Assembly: GCA_937952235.1 (NCBI GenBank)
Contig: CALFZM010000336.1
Span: 1-18,246 of the forward strand
Direction of reading: 5' to 3'
Length of the DNA stretch: 18,246 nucleotides
Origin: an uncultured Opitutia bacterium
Lineage (GTDB): Bacteria; Verrucomicrobiota; Verrucomicrobiia; Opitutales; Opitutaceae
Part shown: positions 8,284-15,761 of the stretch, one piece after another
How the letters are laid out: each line of letters opens with the position of its first letter
Position numbering within the stretch: position 1 is the stretch's first letter
Notes under the pieces: generated by a model
What the model was told of the DNA's origin: nothing
Databases searched by the model: none
Seen by the model: only the letters and a program-made list of their open reading frames with translations
Made by a program: the position numbers and the translations under genes

Positions 8284-9234
8284 CTAACCGCCCAGGTGCG
8301 CGCGGTCGTGCGGCGCGCCGAAGTCGAGCATCGGTCCGAGCGGCACGATGGCGGTCGGGTTGATCTGGGCATGCGTGACGTAGTAGTGCCGCTTGATGTG
8401 GTCGAGGTTGACCGTCGCGGCGATGCCGGGCTGCTGGTACAGGTCGCGGACGTAGCCGCCCAGGTGCGGATAGTCGACGATGCGCCGGAGATTGCACTTG
8501 AAGTGGCCGTGGTACACGGCGTCGAAACGGACGAGCGTGCAGAACAGCCGCCAGTCGGTCTCCACCGGGACCGCTCCGAACAGGAAACGCTGGTCCGCCA
8601 GGCGGGCGTCGAGGGCGTCGAGCCGGGCAAACAGCCGCTGCACGGCCGCCTCGTAGGGGGCCTGGCGGGTGGCGAAGCCGGCGCGGTAGACGCCGTTGTT
8701 CACGTCGGCATAGATTTGCCCGCTCAGCTCGGCCTGGGCGTCCGCGAGTCTCGCGGGGAAGAGATCGGCTGGCGATGCGCCGGGAGCGGGAGTGAACTCG
8801 TCGTTGAACATCCGGCAAAGATCGTCCTCGGAATTGTTCACGATGCGGCCGGTCCGCCGGTCCCAGAGCACGGGCACCGTCCAGCGTCCGCGGTAGCCCG
8901 GCAGGCTCCGTTCGTACGCTTCACGGAGGAAGCCGAAGCCGTTGATGGGATCGCGGCTGTGACCGGGGCCGTCGCGAAAAGCCCAGCCGCGTTCGTCGCG
9001 CACGGGGTCGAGCACGGTCACGCCGATGACCGGCTCCAGCCCGCGCAGCGTGCGGGCAATGAGGGTGCGATGTGCCCAGGGGCAGGCGAGCGAGACGTAG
9101 AGGTGGTAGCGTTCGGGCTCCGGTCGGTACGGCGTGGAGCCGTCGGCGCGGATCCAGTCGCGAAACGCATCCTCCTGTCGCTGGAACTCGCCGCTGGAGG
9201 AGGTTTCGCGGGGAAACTGGCCGGGATTCGACAT
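8284..9234 (-). CDS. yqjG: Glutathionyl-hydroquinone reductase (GST Xi/YqjG-ECM4 family)
   Basis: The protein has 316 residues, the usual length for the YqjG/ECM4 family. The N-terminal thioredoxin-like half has the active-site CPWAHR with nucleophile Cys51, in the family context HLYVSLACPWAHRTLIAR. TVPVLWD (about 119-125) precedes the glutathione-binding loop. The C-terminal helical half includes GAVPVETDWRLFCTLVRFD and a Tyr-rich DHIKRHYYVTH. The enzyme removes glutathione from glutathionyl-hydroquinones in the cytoplasm. The glutathione loop reads VNNSEDDLCRMF, where the common form is NNES followed by acidic residues. ATG 9234 has no Shine-Dalgarno. It starts 13 bases after the histidine kinase stop, so the two are probably co-transcribed. 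Confidence 0.92.
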   Translation of the reverse strand: MSNPGQFPRETSSSGEFQRQEDAFRDWIRADGSTPYRPEPERYHLYVSLACPWAHRTLIARTLRGLEPVIGVTVLDPVRDERGWAFRDGPGHSRDPINGFGFLREAYERSLPGYRGRWTVPVLWDRRTGRIVNNSEDDLCRMFNDEFTPAPGASPADLFPARLADAQAELSGQIYADVNNGVYRAGFATRQAPYEAAVQRLFARLDALDARLADQRFLFGAVPVETDWRLFCTLVRFDAVYHGHFKCNLRRIVDYPHLGGYVRDLYQQPGIAATVNLDHIKRHYYVTHAQINPTAIVPLGPMLDFGAPHDRAHLGG

Positions 9235-9247
9235 GGCGGTGAAGGGT

Positions 9248-10735
9248 TCAGGCGGTGGCGCCGCCGCCCGGGCCGGGTTGCGGTGCCGACGTGGTGGAGG
9301 CGGCGGGAAGGGGAAGTTCGAGGCGGAAGCGGCTCCCGGCGCCGACGGTCGACTCGAGGCCGATGCGACCGTCCATCAGCTCGACCACTTTGCGCACGAT
9401 GGCGAGGCCGATGCCGGACCCATCATAGGCAGGATGCTCGCGGCGGAACGGCTCGAACACGCGCTGCACGGCGTCGGCCGGGATGCCGATGCCGTTGTCG
9501 CAGACGTCGACGCGCGCCAGGCCGCCGCCGACCTGCGCCGAGATCCGGACCCGCGGTCTGACGCCGGGCGCCACGAACTTGATGGCGTTGTGCAGCAGGT
9601 TGAAGAAGCATTGCGTGAGCAGGGCTTCGTTGCCGCGGACCACAGGCAGCACGCCCACGATGACGACGTCCGCGCGGTCGCGATGCAGGGCCGGATCGGA
9701 GTCGAGGATGTCCTGCACCATGAGCTGGAGGTCGACGGGCCGCAGCTCGGGTTTCACGCGTGCGAGCTGGCTGTAGTTCATGATAGCCGTGATGAGCCGG
9801 TCCATGCGCGCGGCGGACTTGCGGATCCGTTCGAGGTAGTTTCGCCCGTCGACGTCCAGCTGCCCCGCATGATCGAGCGCGATGAGTTCGGCAAAGCTGC
9901 TGATCGAACGCAGCGGGGCGCGGATGTCGTGAACGAGCGTATAGGAAAATGCCTCCAGCTCGGCCACGAGGGCCTGCAGGGCCGCGGTGCGCTCGCCGAC
10001 GAGGTGCTCGAGCTGGCCGATGTGCGCCTTGGTGACGGAGATGTCGTGGACGAAGAGCGACAGCCCGCGTTCGAGCGGGACCGCGTTCACCGCGTGCCAG
10101 CCGGAGGGCGCGAGCCGGTCGGTTTCGAACCGCACATTCGCGGCCTGGCGCGCAGCAGCGCGAAGCGTGTGCTCGGCGGGCGTGCCGGGAAGGCGGGGAA
10201 AAACCTCCCACAGGGGCCGGCCGACGATTTCGTCGCGATGGCGGGCGAGGAGCGATTCCGCGCTGCGATTGGCCCGCGTCACGCGCCAGTCCGCGTCCAC
10301 CGCCAGGTGCGCTTCGTGCATCGACTCGAGGGTGGCACTGACGCGTTCCTCGGCGGCGGCATGCCGTTGCCGGGCGCGGCGGAGGTGGGACACCAGCCAG
10401 ATGATCGCGGCGCAGCACGCGGCGAAGATGAGGAGTCGGACCGGGCCGAGGGCGAGCCAGGACTTGAACGCGCGGTAGGGCGGGACGAAAAGGAAGATCC
10501 CCGCCGCGTAGCCTGCCACCGCCGTCAGCAGCGCCGGGCGCCATCCGCCGATGTAAGTGGTGAAGAGGACGGCGAGCAGCACCGTCGCGAACGGCGTGCT
10601 GTCCCCCAGCGCTGGAGTCATCGCCACGCGCAGGGCCAGGGCGGTCGCGAGAATCGCCGCCGCCGCAGTGTACGTCCGCCACGCGGGCCGCGCGCGAAGA
10701 TGCCCTGAAGCAATGGAAGCGTCGCGCGCGCTCAT
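9248..10735 (-). CDS. Membrane-bound sensor histidine kinase (DUF4118-like TM domain, PAS, HisKA, HATPase)
   Basis: From ATG 10735 the protein has 495 residues (a TTG at 10753 would add six). The N-terminal 120 residues form about four membrane helices, with the GGWRPALLTAVAGY and FLFVPPYRAF character of the KdpD-like DUF4118 sensor region. A PAS domain follows at about 130-235, then a short coiled linker. HisKA has phosphoacceptor His269 in FSYTLVHDIRAPLRS, the form seen in phytochrome-type kinases. The HATPase has an N-box at about 377-387 (FFNLLHNAIKF), DNGIGIP at 413-419 and GSGIGLAIV at 439-447. All catalytic boxes look intact. No response regulator is adjacent, so it is an orphan kinase within this window. 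It sits 117 bases after the HlyD gene and 13 bases before yqjG on the same strand. Confidence 0.93.
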   Translation of the reverse strand: MSARDASIASGHLRARPAWRTYTAAAAILATALALRVAMTPALGDSTPFATVLLAVLFTTYIGGWRPALLTAVAGYAAGIFLFVPPYRAFKSWLALGPVRLLIFAACCAAIIWLVSHLRRARQRHAAAEERVSATLESMHEAHLAVDADWRVTRANRSAESLLARHRDEIVGRPLWEVFPRLPGTPAEHTLRAAARQAANVRFETDRLAPSGWHAVNAVPLERGLSLFVHDISVTKAHIGQLEHLVGERTAALQALVAELEAFSYTLVHDIRAPLRSISSFAELIALDHAGQLDVDGRNYLERIRKSAARMDRLITAIMNYSQLARVKPELRPVDLQLMVQDILDSDPALHRDRADVVIVGVLPVVRGNEALLTQCFFNLLHNAIKFVAPGVRPRVRISAQVGGGLARVDVCDNGIGIPADAVQRVFEPFRREHPAYDGSGIGLAIVRKVVELMDGRIGLESTVGAGSRFRLELPLPAASTTSAPQPGPGGGATA

Positions 10736-10852
10736 GGGGCTGGAATCAGCCAAACACCCCGGCCGGTGCGGGCGAGCCGGAAAGCCGCGGGGTTTTCATG
10801 ACGAATACGGGTGCCGCCGTCAGGTGCGGGAGTCGGAACGGACGCCCCCGCC

Positions 10853-11929
10853 CTATTCCTTGATGATGAGGTCCACGTACTCGCCAGGGCGGATGGCAAG
10901 TTCCGTCGGGACGGCGACGTGGACCCGGAGGCCGAGATCGGTCGGCACCGTGGGGATCGGCAGCCGCATGGCGGCGAGAAGGGTGGGAGTGACCGGCTCG
11001 AGCTGGTCGCCCACCTGGGTGATGCGCGAAACCCCGATTCGCCGCTGGAACGTGCGGGTGCGCACCTCGACCTCCATGCCCGGTTTGGGCTCGAGCGGCA
11101 GGGGCTGCCGCAGGAAGCCGACGATCCGCGCGGATCGAGGGGAGCTGATCTGCAGGATCGGCTCGGCGCCGGTCACGACTTCGCCGGAACGGCGGTAGAC
11201 CTGCGTCACGACCCCGTCGATCGGGGCGACAAGCGGGAGGGGGCTGAGCTGCGCCTCGATCAGCCGGAGTTGCTCCTCCTTTTGCTTGATGGCCGCGCGC
11301 AGTCCGGCGACCGCGGCGGACGGAACGCTGCGGCTGGCGCCGACATCGGTGGGTTGCAATTCCGGCTCGATGCGGCTGATCAGCTCCGTCTGGGCCTTCA
11401 GCCGGGCCGCGGTGCCATCGCGGGCGAGCCGCGCCTGGTCAAACTCCTCGTCGGTCACCAGCTTGGTTTTCTGCAGGGCCGAGATACGCGCCAGCGTGGC
11501 CTCAGCCGCCTGCAATTCGCTTTGCAACGCGACCTGCTCCACCCGCTTGCTCATCCAGTCGAGCCGGAGCCGCTCGAAATTCATGTCCGTCGTCGTACGC
11601 AGCACCTCGATCTCGGCGCGGATCACGGCCAGCGAGGCGTCGAGCACCTTGGGATCGCTCACCAGGACCCGGCCCAGAGGCTGGCCCGCCTTCACCGCCT
11701 GGAGCACGTCGACCTCGAGACCGGTGAGAGTGCCGGTCTGGGCGGAGCGCAACTCGGTGCGCACCGCCTCGGCTTCTCCCACCAGCGTCGGCGGAGCAAC
11801 CCAGCGTGTCCAGAGGAGGAACGCGCCCACGATCCCCGCCACAAAGACGACCACCGGCAGGTATTGGAGGCGGAGCTGCCGCCACAACTGGGTGGAAGGC
11901 GTGGGGATGGGGCTCAGGCGTTCGCTCAT
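10853..11929 (-). CDS. HlyD/membrane-fusion-type periplasmic adaptor protein
   Basis: This 358-residue protein has a short cytoplasmic N-terminus and one membrane anchor at about 24-41. The first biotinyl-lipoyl half lies at about 62-92 (SAQTGTLTGLEVDVLQAVKAGQPL). A long coiled-coil hairpin spans about 94-225, and the second lipoyl half about 233-262 (APIDGVVTQVYRRSGEVVTGAEPIL). A beta-barrel domain follows. Adaptors of this type bridge an inner-membrane transporter to the periplasm or an outer-membrane channel. No ABC, RND or MFS transporter and no TolC-like gene lies nearby. Its immediate partner is the DUF4956 membrane protein, whose stop is 3 bases upstream. It has the best Shine-Dalgarno in the window (GGAGGT at 11937-11942, 7-base spacer), inside the end of the DUF4956 gene. 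Confidence 0.9.
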   Translation of the reverse strand: MSERLSPIPTPSTQLWRQLRLQYLPVVVFVAGIVGAFLLWTRWVAPPTLVGEAEAVRTELRSAQTGTLTGLEVDVLQAVKAGQPLGRVLVSDPKVLDASLAVIRAEIEVLRTTTDMNFERLRLDWMSKRVEQVALQSELQAAEATLARISALQKTKLVTDEEFDQARLARDGTAARLKAQTELISRIEPELQPTDVGASRSVPSAAVAGLRAAIKQKEEQLRLIEAQLSPLPLVAPIDGVVTQVYRRSGEVVTGAEPILQISSPRSARIVGFLRQPLPLEPKPGMEVEVRTRTFQRRIGVSRITQVGDQLEPVTPTLLAAMRLPIPTVPTDLGLRVHVAVPTELAIRPGEYVDLIIKE

Positions 11930-11932
11930 GCG

Positions 11933-12616
11933 TCAAACCTCCGACTCGTCCTCCGCCTTCATGGTGGAGACCTGATCGACTCCCGGCAGCATGGCGAGCT
12001 CGCGCAGGAGGTCGGGCGTCCGGGCGGGATCGCGGAGCAGGAGGCGGTACGATACGTCCGTCCCCACCGCGCTCGAGTCAAAGTGACGATTGGCGCACTG
12101 CGCCCGGAAACTGTGCCGCTGCAGCAGGCGTTCGAGCGCGGGCAATTCGGAAACGGCGCGCGACCAGTGCAGGTTCAGGATCAAGTCGTAGCGATGCCGG
12201 GTGCCGAACGAGGTGAACCAGAGGTAGAGCATCAACCCGACCACGACGAACGTGCCGACGATGGCGGTGGAGAACTTCTGCGTGCCGCACGCCATGCCGA
12301 GCACGATCACGGCCAGCACGTACGACGTGTCGAGGGTGTCGCGGAGAATGTTGCGGAAGCGAACGATCGCGAACACCGCCATGAGCCCGAATGCGGTCAC
12401 CAGGTTGTTCGAGAGGACCATCAGCACCAGCGCCACGATGACGGGCATGAGGATCAGCGACACGACGAACGAGCGCGAATAGGAGATGCCCGAGTGGGTG
12501 AACATGTAGACCCACGCGATCAGCTGGCCCATCAGGAACGCCAGCAGCATGGCGAGAAGAACGGTCTGGAAACTCGTGGGTGCGATGCCGTAGTCGCCCT
12601 GCAGGAGTGCGTTCAT
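11933..12616 (-). CDS. DUF4956 integral membrane protein
   Basis: The protein has 227 residues. Hydrophobic segments at about 16-38, 49-68, 72-86, 99-112 and 115-136 predict four or five membrane helices in the first 140 residues, followed by a soluble domain of about 90 residues, probably cytoplasmic. The signature GLMAVFAIVRFRNILRDTLD (about 77-96) matches the conserved A-I-V-R-F-R...D..D element of DUF4956, which places charged residues beside or within the membrane. The biochemical role of the family is not established. In bacteria it recurrently neighbours VTC-domain polyphosphate polymerases, as here. Its stop is 3 bases before the HlyD ATG, so the two are surely co-transcribed. ATG 12616 follows a weak AGGT/GGGTGA stretch. 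Confidence 0.9.
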   Translation of the reverse strand: MNALLQGDYGIAPTSFQTVLLAMLLAFLMGQLIAWVYMFTHSGISYSRSFVVSLILMPVIVALVLMVLSNNLVTAFGLMAVFAIVRFRNILRDTLDTSYVLAVIVLGMACGTQKFSTAIVGTFVVVGLMLYLWFTSFGTRHRYDLILNLHWSRAVSELPALERLLQRHSFRAQCANRHFDSSAVGTDVSYRLLLRDPARTPDLLRELAMLPGVDQVSTMKAEDESEV

Positions 12617-12791
12617 TCACCCGACCTGAAACGAAATTTTGCAGGTCACGCAACAGCAACCTCTCGCCAAACTCGTCGCACGGTAGTCCGCACGGGCGGA
12701 TGTCGCTGCGAAAGGTACCGTTCGCCTGCGGCGCGAGCACGGGAGGTCGCGCCGGCGACCGCGAGGGGTGTGGGCAGACGGCCCAGGAAAC
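12617..12791. other. Gap between the VTC-domain and DUF4956 genes
   Basis: I see no gene in these 175 bases. On the minus strand a GACCTG/CAGGTC pair with a 13-base A/T-rich loop ends about 9 bases before the DUF4956 ATG, and its 3' arm covers the only AGGT-like ribosome-binding sequence. That could modulate initiation, but the stem is only 6 bp. No terminator is visible, so read-through from the polymerase gene is plausible. Confidence 0.35.
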
Positions 12792-13625
12792 TCAGGCGAC
12801 GCCGACCGCCGTGCGCGCGGGCAGGGCGCCCGTGGGCATCGGCGTCGAGGGCCGCCCGGCGGCGACCTTGAGGCCGACGCCGTAGTTCGACACCCGGTGC
12901 TCCCCGATGAGCAGCACGCCTTGGGCGTACTTGGGCGCGCCGCCGCGGACGAGGCCGAAGAGTCGCACCATCTCGCTCACCCAATTGGGCAGGCGGTCGA
13001 CGAACTTGATTTCCAGGACCACGCGATCGTCGAACGGATGCACGGCCTCGCCGAGCGCAGTCTTCAAACCGGCGCCGAACTCGGGCTCGCATTGCACCGA
13101 GCGGTCAAAGGTCATGCGGAGGGAGTTGCCGCCCGGCGCCATCCACGCTTCCCGCTGGTAGGCCACATGCGACTTGGGCGTCGCGCGGAGCGCGTGCATC
13201 AGCCGGCAGAACTCCTGGAGTGCGACCAGATGCTTTCCGTCCGGCTTCGCGAGATGCCGCAGTTGGGGCGGCTGGCCGCTCAACAGGGCCTGTACCGCCT
13301 CACGCTTCACCTTCGCGCGCTTCTTGGAAATAACGTCGTTGGTGCGCCGCTTGATTTCAAAATAGACCGTCTCGTCAGCGTCGCTGTAATACCGGATGCG
13401 AAGCTTGAACCGGTTCTTTTTTCCCGTCTGCACCGCCTGGTAGGTCGCCAGGTCCGCGGAATCGAGGTACAGGGAATGCACCGGATAGGCGCGCCCCGGC
13501 AAATTCGCCGCAAACTCGTCCGGCTTCATGAAGCAGCTGATATAGCGCCGAATCGCCTGCGCGGTCTCCTCCCGGACGAGGTACTTCATCTCGAAGCGTT
13601 GGGTCTGCAGCTGGTCGGTAGGCAT
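12792..13625 (-). CDS. VTC-domain polyphosphate polymerase
   Basis: The 277-residue protein is a single VTC (CYTH-like tunnel) domain. Charged blocks that line the tunnel are present in order. They are RFEMKYLV (Lys14), KNRFKLRIRYY (Lys74, Arg76, Arg78), FEIKRR (Glu90, Lys92), VAYQREAW (Arg158), LRMTFDR (Arg170, Asp174) and VLEIKF (Glu205, Lys207). In yeast Vtc4 this fold polymerises the gamma-phosphate of ATP into polyphosphate, with basic residues gripping the chain and acidic residues binding metal. The pattern here is consistent with an active enzyme. There is no membrane segment, unlike yeast VTC proteins. The DUF4956 protein encoded downstream may supply the membrane part. ATG 13625 has no Shine-Dalgarno. 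It is first in a minus-strand series running to yqjG. Confidence 0.92.
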   Translation of the reverse strand: MPTDQLQTQRFEMKYLVREETAQAIRRYISCFMKPDEFAANLPGRAYPVHSLYLDSADLATYQAVQTGKKNRFKLRIRYYSDADETVYFEIKRRTNDVISKKRAKVKREAVQALLSGQPPQLRHLAKPDGKHLVALQEFCRLMHALRATPKSHVAYQREAWMAPGGNSLRMTFDRSVQCEPEFGAGLKTALGEAVHPFDDRVVLEIKFVDRLPNWVSEMVRLFGLVRGGAPKYAQGVLLIGEHRVSNYGVGLKVAAGRPSTPMPTGALPARTAVGVA

Positions 13626-13962
13626 GGTCGGCGCGGTTCAGATGACGCCGCCGTGGCCGGGATTGTTTCAATCCGGTGACGTTCGACGCCGGGGTATCCA
13701 ACGGCTTATGCCGCGCACGGTTGAAAATAATATCCCACGGATACTACGGCGGCGGAGGAACCACTTCCCCGGATCGACTACCCGATGGAGCGGAGACGTT
13801 TGCGAATCCATTCGCAGCCGCTCGGCAATGAAGCCGGGGGGACCTTCTTAAGTAGAACCACGTATCCGACTCAGTTCGAAGATGCGGCTTTTACGGTCCA
13901 ATGATCTCGGTGGGGTGCAATCACCGCATTTCCCAGCGAGATGGCGGGCTCGCCGCCCGTCT
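13626..13962. other. 337-base intergenic region upstream of the VTC gene
   Basis: I see no credible gene here. The frames at 13624-13851 (plus) and 13848-14048 (minus) have shadow-like composition. A hairpin directly after the TPR-protein stop (13943-13949 with 13955-13961, one G-T pair) could help end that transcript but lacks a T-run. An AT-rich patch at 13721-13734 contains TATTAT on the minus strand (13727-13732), about 100 bases upstream of the VTC start. No matching -35 box is at the usual distance, so I do not call a promoter. Confidence 0.4.
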
Positions 13963-15102
13963 TCAGGGCTGCCGGCGTAACATTTCCCCGCCAAAATAGA
14001 GGCGGTCGGGCTTGACGACCGTGCTCTCGTCATCGTCGGAAAAGGCAAAGCGCTGCACGGCGACCCCGGAGTCCGCCACCAGGCGCAGGGCGAACCGACC
14101 GGGCTCCCAGCGGCCGCGTGTGGTGCCGGTGGAACTCGCGAGCAGGCCTGCAGGTGAAAAGGTCACTCCTTCCCACTGGAAGGTGCCGTCGGCCTGCAGG
14201 TGAAGGCGTTGAGGAATGACCGCCGACCCTCCCACGCCACCGCCACCGGCGTAAGTGCCAGCGAGTTCTGTCGCATCGCCCAGGGATGCGACCAACGAGA
14301 AGATGCCCATGTCCCAGGTAAACCCGGTGCGGTCCTGCTCCAGAACGGCAGCGGTGGAGGTTCCGTCCTGCCACTGGACCTTGAGCTGCCGGCTTTCCGC
14401 CGAGGCCTGGCCTCGGGGACCCCGATGGTCGGCCAGAGCCCGGGCGGAGAACCCGGTCTCCAGGTTGCGGTACACCGTGGCGTCGGGAGCGAAATACCAG
14501 ACCTCCTGCTCGAGGGTGCGGGTGCCGGCGAGATAGCGGCTCATCCAATAGAGTCCGACGGGCACGCCAGAGCGAATTTCAGCTGAAGCGGGCTGATCGG
14601 CGTCGACGGGCGGTGCCGCCTTTACCTCCGATCCCGCCGGGCGCCGGGGAATCTGAATGCCGGCAATGGCGTCGCTTGCGCTCGCATTGTGCGTCACCCG
14701 CCGCACCAGATCGGCGAAACGCGGATCGTCGCGCAGCGGCTTGAGGTCCGGGTCGGCCTGCATGTGCTCGAAATCGCTGAAGCCGAGCGCCGCGGCGAGG
14801 TCGAGCGCCCCAAACGCATACGGGATCCGGCTCCCGCCCGCCTGCGCCTCGATGCAGGCCAGGTTGTAATGGTGCACTGGGTTTTGCGGTTCCCACACGA
14901 TGACCTGGTCGCAGATGTTGCGGGCGCGGCCGAACTGCTTCGCCTCCAGGGCGGCGATCATCACTGGATAAATCGCCTCGATGAGCTGGGCCCGCTCCAT
15001 CGCATCGGTCTGCGCGGCCAGCGGCCTTGCGGTTCCAGCGCCTACCAGCACACCCAGGAGCAGGAGGAGCGGGCGGAAGGAAGCGGTCGGGAAGCTCAAC
15101 AT
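13963..15102 (-). CDS. Secreted/periplasmic protein with TPR-like N-terminal half, function unknown
   Basis: From ATG 15102 the protein has 379 residues; a GTG at 15123 would add seven. A Sec signal peptide covers about residues 1-30 (FRPLLLLLGVLVGAG, then a probable cleavage after RPLAA). Residues 35-135 look like degenerate tetratricopeptide helices. They include VHHYNLACIEAQAG and end with the HMQADPDLKPLRDDPRF element seen at the end of many bacterial TPR proteins. The C-terminal half (about 165-379) is predicted beta-rich, with repeated hydrophobic/polar alternation (for example QRLHLQADGTFQWEGVTFSP). It may be a small barrel, but I do not recognise it. It lies 63 bases after the small gene at 15166 on the same strand, so the two may be co-transcribed. 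Confidence 0.8.
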   Translation of the reverse strand: MLSFPTASFRPLLLLLGVLVGAGTARPLAAQTDAMERAQLIEAIYPVMIAALEAKQFGRARNICDQVIVWEPQNPVHHYNLACIEAQAGGSRIPYAFGALDLAAALGFSDFEHMQADPDLKPLRDDPRFADLVRRVTHNASASDAIAGIQIPRRPAGSEVKAAPPVDADQPASAEIRSGVPVGLYWMSRYLAGTRTLEQEVWYFAPDATVYRNLETGFSARALADHRGPRGQASAESRQLKVQWQDGTSTAAVLEQDRTGFTWDMGIFSLVASLGDATELAGTYAGGGGVGGSAVIPQRLHLQADGTFQWEGVTFSPAGLLASSTGTTRGRWEPGRFALRLVADSGVAVQRFAFSDDDESTVVKPDRLYFGGEMLRRQP

Positions 15103-15165
15103 GGCCGTCTCGCGAATGAGCACCCCGTGCGCCGGCGGTCAAGCGTGACGCCGGGACTGCGGACG

Positions 15166-15540
15166 TCAGCTGGCCGCTGCGATCGGACGCTGGACGTCGA
15201 TCAACTGGCCGGTGAGGGCGTCGAGGCGGACCGTGGCCCCCGAGACGCTCTGCACCACCAGCTCGTCCGCCGTGTCCTCCACGATCGCAGCGCAGGGGTC
15301 GCTGGGATCCGGCCATTCGGCCAGCCATTGCAGGCAGAAAGCGGCGTCGAGGCAGTAGAGATTCGGCAGGCCGGGCAGGAGGCCATACGGGTGCTCGCGA
15401 ACGTAGAAGCGCAGCGGCCCGCGGCGAAACTCCACGATGGCCGTGGCGAGCGGAGCGTGTCCGACGGTGCGATGGCCGTCACGCTGAAGCTGGCAGAGCG
15501 AGCCGTCGATCACGGCCAGGGCAGGGGTTTCGAGGTTCAC
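15166..15540 (-). CDS. Small protein of unknown function
   Basis: I do not recognise this family. From GTG 15540 it has 124 residues and begins MNLETPALAVIDGSLCQLQRD. The frame stays open to an ATG at 15657, but the extra 39 residues are Arg/Cys-rich and run over intergenic-looking sequence, so the GTG is preferred. The sequence is mixed alpha/beta, with PLRFYVREHPYGLLPGLPNLYCLDAAFCLQWLAEWP in the middle and a strand-rich end that could be a small sheet. No signal peptide or membrane helix is present in the short form. It is divergent from gmd, with a 221-base region between them, and may share a transcript with the TPR protein. Confidence 0.6.
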   Translation of the reverse strand: MNLETPALAVIDGSLCQLQRDGHRTVGHAPLATAIVEFRRGPLRFYVREHPYGLLPGLPNLYCLDAAFCLQWLAEWPDPSDPCAAIVEDTADELVVQSVSGATVRLDALTGQLIDVQRPIAAAS

Positions 15541-15568
15541 GGTCAGGAAGCGGCAGGGCAGCAGGTTG

Positions 15569-15578
15569 GAAACGTTTC
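15569..15578. promoter_or_regulatory. Perfect palindrome resembling a LacI-family operator core
   Basis: GAAACGTTTC is a perfect 10-base palindrome with the central CG typical of LacI/GalR-family operators. It lies 28 bases upstream of the GTG at 15540 and about 180 bases upstream of gmd, in the divergent intergenic region. No LacI-type regulator is in the window, and a 10-base palindrome can arise by chance. If the longer form of the small gene is real, this site is inside coding sequence. Confidence 0.3.
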
Positions 15579-15761
15579 GGCGACAAAATAGTTTTCGGTG
15601 CAGCCGCCCGTGGCAGCCCTGCGGGAGGACGGCGCGGGCAGCCGGCGGATTTGCCAAAAAATTACGTGCGGCGATCGCGTCTGCGTCCGCGCGGTCCGAT
15701 GTCTTTCGCGGACGCGGGCTTGCCTGCGCCCCTTCTTGGTCGATATGTGAGATTCCATTGC

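Noticed and set aside
11536..11543. GCTCCACC match to the outer arm of the REP-like element
   Set aside because: It lies inside the HlyD coding region without the adjoining hairpin, and an 8-base match is expected by chance.
7996..12871. Three long plus-strand frames (7996-9561, 9134-10708, 10811-12871) that cover the yqjG-to-DUF4956 block
   Set aside because: They overlap each other and lie opposite genes with clear family motifs. None has recognisable domains.
13721..13747. TTGAAA ... TACTAC on the plus strand as a promoter
   Set aside because: The spacer is 15 bases, the -10 is poor, and no plus-strand gene follows.
13624..14048. Short frames at 13624-13851 (plus) and 13848-14048 (minus)
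   Set aside because: Neither has a ribosome-binding site or domain features. The second overlaps the end of the TPR-protein gene antisense.
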